Notes under the pieces: model-generated
What the model was told of the DNA's origin: nothing
Database searches by the model: none
What the model saw: only the letters and a program-made list of their open reading frames with translations
Shown here: in pieces, positions 6,869 to 11,459 of the stretch
Layout of the letters: the number at the start of each line of letters is the position of its first letter
How positions within the stretch are numbered: position 1 is the first letter of the stretch
Made by a program: the position numbers and the translations under genes
Source: Chitinophagales bacterium
GTDB taxonomy: Bacteria; Bacteroidota; Bacteroidia; Chitinophagales; Chitinophagaceae
Direction: 5' to 3'
Assembly (NCBI GenBank): GCA_015654495.1
Contig: JAATGW010000778.1
Span: 1 to 11,459, forward strand
DNA length: 11,459 nucleotides

Positions 6869-8020
6869 TTAAGGAGTAGGAATATTTTGAACAACTGCCG
6901 AATCAGCGGTTGCAGGCATAGCCTCTGCTTCGGGTTTTCCCTGTGGTGATTTTGCGTTCGGCGGATTGGTTCCGTGAAGGGATTTTACAAAACTGGTTAC
7001 CTGGGCGATTTGTTTATTCGAATAGCTGTTCTGCCATTGAGGCATCGCATTTACACCGTAGCGAATGGTTCTGAACATATCTTTAATGTCATTTCCATGC
7101 AGCCAGTAATCGTCCGTCAGATTCGGGCCAACTTCACCCGCCCCATTTTCTTTATGGCATATGGCACATGATTTAAGATAAATGGCCTTACCAGCTGCGA
7201 GATCTTCAGAAGAGCTAAGCAGTACAACCGTATTCTCATTAATGTCCTCACCTTTTTTGCTCAGGTAAAGTTTAATTTCTTCATTAGCATGTGATACTGA
7301 AATTTCATATTCCTCTACGCTTAAAGGAGCGCTATGCGACACATGAAAACGCCAGAAATAAATGACGCCGATGAAGATCGTTAGATAAAAACCATACAGC
7401 CACCAGGGAGGCAAACGGTTATCCAGTTCTCTAATGCCATCGTATTCATGGCCGAGGTCGATATTTGTATCCTGATCAATCGGGCGGAACCTGTTGATCC
7501 GATCCCACCAGCTGACCAGGCTTTTTTTCTTTGTCGCAATTGCTTCTTTTAATAATGCGGGCTTTGCCTGTTTTTCTGTATCCACCATTTTCCTGATATT
7601 CAACAGCATTGCGATCGCAATCACGATTTCAATCAGGATAACGGAGATCATCAGATAAAAGGCTGTTGCACTCAGGTTACCAAATGAAAATTCAGTGTCT
7701 CCGACTGGCGGTTCAGGCTGTGCATTGGCAGTTACTGAATAAAGGATCATCAAAATAAATGTGACGATAGTGGCCGGACCTCTCCTGTTCTGTTTTTCTT
7801 TCTCCAGTTTGTTTTTGGCCACTGTGAGAAGAATATTTGCCAGTTGTATGATTACCAGGAGCAGGAAAATCATAATTCCGACCAGGCTGATGGCAACAGG
7901 GTTCTCAAGCGCGTCGTCAACTTTTTTATCCTGGGCAAAAGCCGGGAAGGAAGAAGCAGTAAGCGTCAGCGTTAGTAAGCAGACCATCGATCTTTTTGGA
8001 AATGATGAATAAGAAATCAT
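6869..8020 (-). CDS. ccoP: cbb3 oxidase subunit CcoP, single c-type haem, extended N-terminus
   Basis: A 383-residue membrane-anchored cytochrome c that feeds electrons to the oxidase. The canonical FixP_N part is at 190-224 (HEYDGIRELDNRLPPWWLY, then a membrane helix). One CXXCH site (Cys285, Cys288, His289) begins the cytochrome c domain, with Met326 in NAMPQW as likely axial ligand. Proteobacterial CcoP has two haems; one is usual for Bacteroidota, so nothing appears lost here. The N-terminus is unusual. A signal peptide (10-30, ending AFAQ) and helix (41-67) are followed by a second signal-peptide-like segment (83-101, ending ANAQ) and another helix (115-142), and both modules end in EKQ. 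The C-terminal tail (352-383) is rich in Pro, Ala and Lys. It lies 19 bp after ccoQ. Confidence 0.95.
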   Translation of the reverse strand: MISYSSFPKRSMVCLLTLTLTASSFPAFAQDKKVDDALENPVAISLVGIMIFLLLVIIQLANILLTVAKNKLEKEKQNRRGPATIVTFILMILYSVTANAQPEPPVGDTEFSFGNLSATAFYLMISVILIEIVIAIAMLLNIRKMVDTEKQAKPALLKEAIATKKKSLVSWWDRINRFRPIDQDTNIDLGHEYDGIRELDNRLPPWWLYGFYLTIFIGVIYFWRFHVSHSAPLSVEEYEISVSHANEEIKLYLSKKGEDINENTVVLLSSSEDLAAGKAIYLKSCAICHKENGAGEVGPNLTDDYWLHGNDIKDMFRTIRYGVNAMPQWQNSYSNKQIAQVTSFVKSLHGTNPPNAKSPQGKPEAEAMPATADSAVVQNIPTP

Positions 8021-8023
8021 AAA

Positions 8024-8041
8024 AAATATTTCAGAATATTT
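8024..8041. repeat. A+T inverted repeat at ccoQ-ccoP junction
   Basis: AAATATT (8024-8030) and AATATTT (8035-8041) form perfect 7-bp arms around TCAG. It overlaps the ccoQ stop codon and fills the gap before ccoP. A hairpin in the mRNA could affect ccoP translation or segmental stability, but A+T-only stems are weak and common by chance. Confidence 0.25.
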
Positions 8042-8207
8042 AATCCAATGGAATACGGCTGATTTCGCGGAAGGTTGATTTCCTTGTACGGAACACCCAG
8101 GTTAGCATGGCCAGGAAGAACAGCACGAAAATGGAAAGCGATATCACGCCGTACACGTCTACACCGCTGATCTTTTCGAGGTAGTGAATGAATTTCATAA
8201 AAAGCAT
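8040..8207 (-). CDS. ccoQ: cbb3 oxidase small subunit CcoQ
   Basis: A 55-codon gene read directly between ccoNO and ccoP. The product starts MLFMKFIHYLEKISGVDVYG, crosses the membrane once (about 18-38, rich in Phe, Leu and Ile) and ends in a basic cytoplasmic tail (RTRKSTFREISRIPLD). The pattern MKFI-YLEKI-GV-YG before one helix is that of Bacteroidota CcoQ/FixQ, which stabilises the assembled oxidase. Two starts are possible, 8207 (55 aa) and 8198 (52 aa, MKFIHY). The second resembles family N-termini, but no ribosome binding site decides. It follows the ccoNO stop by 20 bp. A longer overlapping minus-strand frame (8017-8244) is an out-of-frame shadow. Confidence 0.85.
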   Translation of the reverse strand: MLFMKFIHYLEKISGVDVYGVISLSIFVLFFLAMLTWVFRTRKSTFREISRIPLD

Positions 8208-8227
8208 TTCTGTTTTGTATAGTGCAA

Positions 8228-10420
8228 TTACTTGTTGTTCTCATTCGATTGCGATACAGCTACCTGTTCAGGTGCGGATTTGATATCGCGACCTATTCTC
8301 TGCAGGTATGCGATCAGCGCAACAATCTCCTTACCGGAAGCGGTATTGATCTTGTCCTTTTTCAGATTGGCCGCGATGGAATCTGCCTGCCTCATCAGGT
8401 CTTTGTTGGAAATATTCGCGTAGCCCTCAGGGTAAGGAACACCCAGCTTCTGCATGGCCCTGATCTTTGCAGCAGTTGAGCCGGTATCAAGATTATTTTC
8501 CAGCAACCAGCTGTAGGCAGGCATAATGGATCCCGGCGACATGGAAGAGGGGTCATACATATGATTGTAATGCCAGCTGTCGGGATATTTTCCGCCTTCA
8601 CGCGCGAGATCCGGTCCTGTACGTTTACTACCCCATTGAAAAGGATGGTCATATACAAATTCCCCGGCCTTTGAATATTCCCCATAGCGCGCTACTTCAT
8701 CCCGGAACGGACGGATCATTTGCGAGTGACAGGTATAACATCCTTCACGCAAGTAGATATCGCGACCCTGCAGTTCCAGCGGGGTATAGGGTTTTACGCT
8801 TGCGATTGTAGGAATATTTGATTTTATCAGAAAAGTGGGTATGAGTTCAATCAGTCCGCCCAGCGCCACTACTATCAGACTTAACACCAGCATGGTTGCG
8901 GGCTTGCGTTCGAGTATCCGGTGCCAGTACTCATTTTTTGTGTTCGGCAATTTTATGAGTGGCGCAGCTTCTGCCGCCTCATTAGCAATGAATACCCCGG
9001 AACGGATAGTTTTATAAAGATTGTATACCATGAAAAATGCACCTATCAGATACATTGCGCCGCCAACGCTCCTCAGAATATAGAATGGCCTGATACTGTT
9101 TACCGTTTCAAGAAATTGATATTTTAATTGTCCTTCCGGAGTGAAGGCTTTCCACATCAGGCTTTGTTCAAATCCTGCCCAGTACAGTGGAACAGCATAA
9201 ATCACGATACCGATGGTACCCAGCCAGAAATGATTTGTTGCGAGTTTTTTGGAGTACAGAGATGTTCCCCACATTTTCGGAATCATATAATAAAGAATTG
9301 CGAAGGCCATAAATCCATTCCAGCCAAGTCCGCCGATATGTACATGTGCAATGGTCCAGTCGCTGAAATGGGAAATGGCATTTACACTTTTAAGGCTTAA
9401 CATGGGACCTTCAAAGGTGGCCATTCCATAACAGGTGATTGCCACCACCATGAATTTCAAAACCGGATCTTCACGCACTTTATCCCAGGCGCCGCGCAAT
9501 GTGAATAGTCCATTGAGCATGCCTCCCCAGCTGGGCGCTATCAGCATAATAGAAAAAACAACCCCGAGCGATTGTGCCCAGTCGGGAAGCGCTGTATATA
9601 AAAGATGATGCGGCCCCGCCCAGATATATATGAAAATAAGTGCCCAGAAATGAATGATGGATAGCCTATAGGAATAAACGGGGCGGTTAGCTGCTTTCGG
9701 CAGAAAATAATACATCAGACCAAGGACCGGCGTGGTAAGAAAGAATGCCACAGCATTATGACCATACCACCATTGAACAAGTGCATCCTGTACCCCTGCA
9801 TACCAGCTGTAACTTTTAAGAAATGATACCGGAATCTCAAACGAGTTTACAATATGCAGCATTGCCACGGTTACCCAGGTGGCGATATAAAACCAGATGG
9901 CAACATAGAGGTGTTTTTCCCTTCTTTTAAAAATAGTACCAAACATATTGATTCCGAAAATCACCCAGACCACTGTAATGGCGATATCAATCGGCCATTC
10001 CAACTCAGCATACTCCTTACCGGTAGTCTTTCCCATCAGGAGTGTGATGGCCGCCGCCGCTATAATTAATTGCCAGCCCCAGAAATGGATCCAGCTTAGA
10101 CGATCACTAAACAATCTCGACTTACAGAGCCTTTGAAGAGAATAATAGATGCCTGCGAAAGAAGCATTCCCGACAAATGCAAAAATGATGGCATTGGTAT
10201 GCAGAGGGCGCATCCTGCCGAAAGTAGTGGGAGCAAGGCCGAGACTGGATTGCGGATAGTAAATCTGTATTGCAGCCCATAACCCGGCCAGCATGCCTAC
10301 AATGCCAAAAGCGATTGTTGCGAACCCGAATGCACGCACAATTGCATTGTCATAATAAAATTTTTCAGTTTGTGCAACGGACAAATTGCCGGATTCAGTT
10401 TTGGGTGGTTGTTTTGTCAT
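8228..10420 (-). CDS. ccoNO: Fused cbb3 oxidase catalytic subunit CcoN-CcoO
   Basis: A 730-residue fusion of the catalytic haem-copper subunit (about 1-480) and the monohaem subunit CcoO (about 500-730). It reduces O2 to water at high affinity and pumps protons across the cytoplasmic membrane. Numbered from the chosen start, CcoN has His74 (haem b, RMRPLHTNA), His221 (CuB, WWYGHNA), Tyr265 (cross-linked Tyr), His271-His272 (CuB, GPHHLLY), Glu337 (FEGPMLS), and His359 and His361 (haems b3 and b, AHVHIGGLGW). The spacing matches well-studied CcoN proteins. CcoO has one membrane anchor (about 508-528), haem site Cys561-x2-Cys564-His565 (CYTCHSQMIRPF) and Met633. The fusion is a known Bacteroidota form. 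I chose the ATG at 10420 (MTKQPPKTE), which overlaps ccoS by 26 bp. An upstream ATG at 10453 would add 11 residues and overlap ccoS by 59 bp; family N-termini favour the shorter form. Confidence 0.96.
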   Translation of the reverse strand: MTKQPPKTESGNLSVAQTEKFYYDNAIVRAFGFATIAFGIVGMLAGLWAAIQIYYPQSSLGLAPTTFGRMRPLHTNAIIFAFVGNASFAGIYYSLQRLCKSRLFSDRLSWIHFWGWQLIIAAAAITLLMGKTTGKEYAELEWPIDIAITVVWVIFGINMFGTIFKRREKHLYVAIWFYIATWVTVAMLHIVNSFEIPVSFLKSYSWYAGVQDALVQWWYGHNAVAFFLTTPVLGLMYYFLPKAANRPVYSYRLSIIHFWALIFIYIWAGPHHLLYTALPDWAQSLGVVFSIMLIAPSWGGMLNGLFTLRGAWDKVREDPVLKFMVVAITCYGMATFEGPMLSLKSVNAISHFSDWTIAHVHIGGLGWNGFMAFAILYYMIPKMWGTSLYSKKLATNHFWLGTIGIVIYAVPLYWAGFEQSLMWKAFTPEGQLKYQFLETVNSIRPFYILRSVGGAMYLIGAFFMVYNLYKTIRSGVFIANEAAEAAPLIKLPNTKNEYWHRILERKPATMLVLSLIVVALGGLIELIPTFLIKSNIPTIASVKPYTPLELQGRDIYLREGCYTCHSQMIRPFRDEVARYGEYSKAGEFVYDHPFQWGSKRTGPDLAREGGKYPDSWHYNHMYDPSSMSPGSIMPAYSWLLENNLDTGSTAAKIRAMQKLGVPYPEGYANISNKDLMRQADSIAANLKKDKINTASGKEIVALIAYLQRIGRDIKSAPEQVAVSQSNENNK

Positions 10421-10550
10421 CGAATAAAATTCTTGAGGCAGGTGAGTAATCATCTTCGAACTGACCTGATTTTACGCTCCACAGGAAGGCAAACAGAAAG
10501 AGCAGCGCGATGCTGATGCTTACGATGAGCAGGATAATGATAACGCCCAT
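10395..10550 (-). CDS. ccoS: CcoS/FixS, cbb3 oxidase maturation protein
   Basis: A 51-codon gene read directly from the minus strand. The product starts MGVIIILLIVSISIALLFLF, a single membrane helix (2-24), followed by the CcoS signature FLWSVKSGQFEDDYSPASR and ILFDD, then a polar tail (KTTTQN). In proteobacteria CcoS is needed for cofactor insertion into the oxidase catalytic subunit. Its 3' end overlaps the start of ccoNO in another frame, so the two are likely translationally coupled. It lies 89 bp after the ccoI stop. Its length fits the family. Confidence 0.92.
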   Translation of the reverse strand: MGVIIILLIVSISIALLFLFAFLWSVKSGQFEDDYSPASRILFDDKTTTQN

Positions 10551-10639
10551 ATCAGTTACAATTCAGCATAAAATTATCTGCCGGTGTTTCACTGAACGAT
10601 AACCGAAGTCAGTCCGGTTTATGATTTTTGTCAGTATGT
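10551..10639. promoter_or_regulatory. ccoI-ccoS spacer with inverted repeat
   Basis: This 89-bp spacer is the longest gap inside the operon; the others are at most 20 bp. It contains AACCG (10601-10605) and CGGTT (10615-10619) around a 9-nt loop. No T tract follows on the coding strand, so it is not a convincing terminator. I see no TTGAT-N4-ATCAA (FNR-type) box and no clear TAnnTTTG promoter element. An internal promoter for ccoSNOQPG is possible but not shown. Confidence 0.35.
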
Positions 10640-11459
10640 TCAGAGTTTGAATCTCCAGGCGAGGATATTACTGCTTCCAAATGTGATAAGCAGAATCGAC
10701 AGGGAACTGGCAGGCATAAGTATAGCTGCAATGAGCGGGGATAATATTCCCTGTACAGCAAAAAAAAGTCCTATGCAATTGTAAACGATTGAAAGGATAA
10801 AGCTTGCTGTAACAATTTTTCTGTTTGCACGGCATAGCGAGATGAATTTATCGAGCTGCATCAAAGATCCTGATTTGATAATCCCATCACTGGCCGGCGT
10901 AAAACAATTGTTGTTTTCTGTAACTGCAATTCCGCAATCACTCTGCTGCAAGGCGCCGGCATCATTTAGTCCATCGCCAATCATCATCACTTTTTCACCT
11001 CTTGTTTGCAGTTGTTTTACAAAGTCCATTTTCTGCTCAGGTGTCTGGCGGAAAAGAATAGGCGCCGTTTCTCCGAATAATTTTCTGAGATTGTTTCTTT
11101 CCGCTGAATCATCACCTGAGATCAGGGAAAGCGGAAACCGTTTTTGTAATTGGGGGATAAGGCTTCCGATCTGAGACCGGTATTTATTACTGAACAAAAA
11201 CCTCCCTTTGATAATTCCATTGATTTCAATAACCACTTCAGTCCCCTTTGGCAATGGATCCCTTTTGCCTGAAATAAATGAATATGAACCTATTCTGATA
11301 CAATTTCCCCCCAAAATTGCATACAGGCCCTCGCCGGCGAATTCCTGGAAATCATCCGGAGTTTTTTCAGGAGATAAATCCCTGAAATACTCACAGAGTG
11401 CACGGCTAAGCGGATGGCTGGAATTGCTGCAAATACCCAGGATCAATTTTTTTTCGGCA
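10640..11459 (-). CDS. ccoI: CcoI/FixI Cu+-transporting P-type ATPase, C-terminal part
   Basis: The last 272 residues of a copper P1B-type ATPase whose 5' part lies beyond the right edge. The frame is open to the last base, and the TTG at 11446 is an internal Leu codon, not a start. Visible motifs in order: SSHPLSR (the HP motif that binds the ATP adenine, near 11408-11420), GEGLYAI, SGDD, PEQK and GDGLNDAGAL (near 10950-10980). Two C-terminal membrane helices follow, with YNCIGLFF and MPASSLS matching the copper-site residues of helices 7 and 8 in Cu+-ATPases. The DKTGT phosphorylation site and metal-binding domains lie outside the window. CcoI exports Cu+ to the periplasm for insertion into CcoN. 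Being first in the visible operon suits that role. Confidence 0.93.
   Translation of the reverse strand, partial: AEKKLILGICSNSSHPLSRALCEYFRDLSPEKTPDDFQEFAGEGLYAILGGNCIRIGSYSFISGKRDPLPKGTEVVIEINGIIKGRFLFSNKYRSQIGSLIPQLQKRFPLSLISGDDSAERNNLRKLFGETAPILFRQTPEQKMDFVKQLQTRGEKVMMIGDGLNDAGALQQSDCGIAVTENNNCFTPASDGIIKSGSLMQLDKFISLCRANRKIVTASFILSIVYNCIGLFFAVQGILSPLIAAILMPASSLSILLITFGSSNILAWRFKL

Noticed and set aside
6869..8020. CcoP read as damaged because it has one haem site rather than two
   Set aside because: The frame is intact, and one-haem CcoP is the usual form in this phylum.
8017..8244. 75-aa minus-strand frame between ccoNO and ccoP
   Set aside because: It overlaps ccoQ in a different frame. 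The ccoQ frame has the family pattern and a membrane helix; this one has no recognisable motif.
10601..10619. Rho-independent terminator between ccoI and ccoS
   Set aside because: Only a 5-bp stem with a 9-nt loop and no T tract on the transcribed strand.
10842..11174. 110-aa plus-strand frame opposite ccoI
   Set aside because: Antisense shadow over the conserved GDGLNDAGAL region of the ATPase.
11444..11446. TTG as a start codon of a short 268-aa ATPase
   Set aside because: The frame continues upstream (A-E-K-K) to the window edge. A P-type ATPase needs the missing DKTGT and membrane domains, so this is an internal Leu codon.

Overview
The window looks like a Bacteroidota chromosome, probably the Chitinophaga/Sphingobacteriia side. 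Four things suggest this: a fused CcoN-CcoO oxidase subunit with a one-haem CcoP, a sensor kinase whose TPR array lies outside the cytoplasmic membrane, a lipoprotein with a carboxypeptidase-regulatory-like domain, and start codons almost without Shine-Dalgarno sequences. The genus is inference; no rRNA or other marker is present.

Layout. Positions 1-891 (minus) hold the N-terminal 297 residues of a secreted lipoprotein that runs off the left edge. Positions 892-1144 form a divergent promoter region rich in inverted repeats. Positions 1145-3834 (plus) encode a two-component system: a HisKA_3-type histidine kinase and a NarL/FixJ-type response regulator. Positions 3835-4278 are a 444-bp convergent gap without a convincing gene. 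From 4279 to the right edge, all genes lie on the minus strand and form one tightly packed cbb3-type cytochrome c oxidase operon. In transcription order it reads ccoI (partial, Cu+ P-type ATPase), ccoS, ccoNO (fusion), ccoQ, ccoP, ccoG, ccoH/fixH and a SafE/DsbD_2-family membrane protein.

How the genes work together. CcoNO, CcoQ and CcoP are the terminal oxidase itself. CcoI, CcoG, CcoS, CcoH and probably the SafE-like protein deliver and reduce copper and assemble the complex. The operon promoter lies upstream of ccoI, outside the window. ccoS (51 aa) and ccoQ (52-55 aa) were read directly from the sequence.

The most unusual signal is a 16-bp motif, TACTTAATTTGTAGTA, with the 7-2-7 inverted-heptamer layout of NarL-family operators. 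It occurs in the kinase promoter region (1062-1077), as a 14/16 copy at 960-975, and as an exact inverted copy over the kinase stop codon just before the regulator gene (3100-3115). I propose these as binding sites of the adjacent response regulator, giving autoregulation and possibly control of the divergent lipoprotein gene. A second oddity is that CcoP begins with two successive modules of a signal-peptide-like segment followed by a membrane helix, which suggests an ancestral fusion or duplication.
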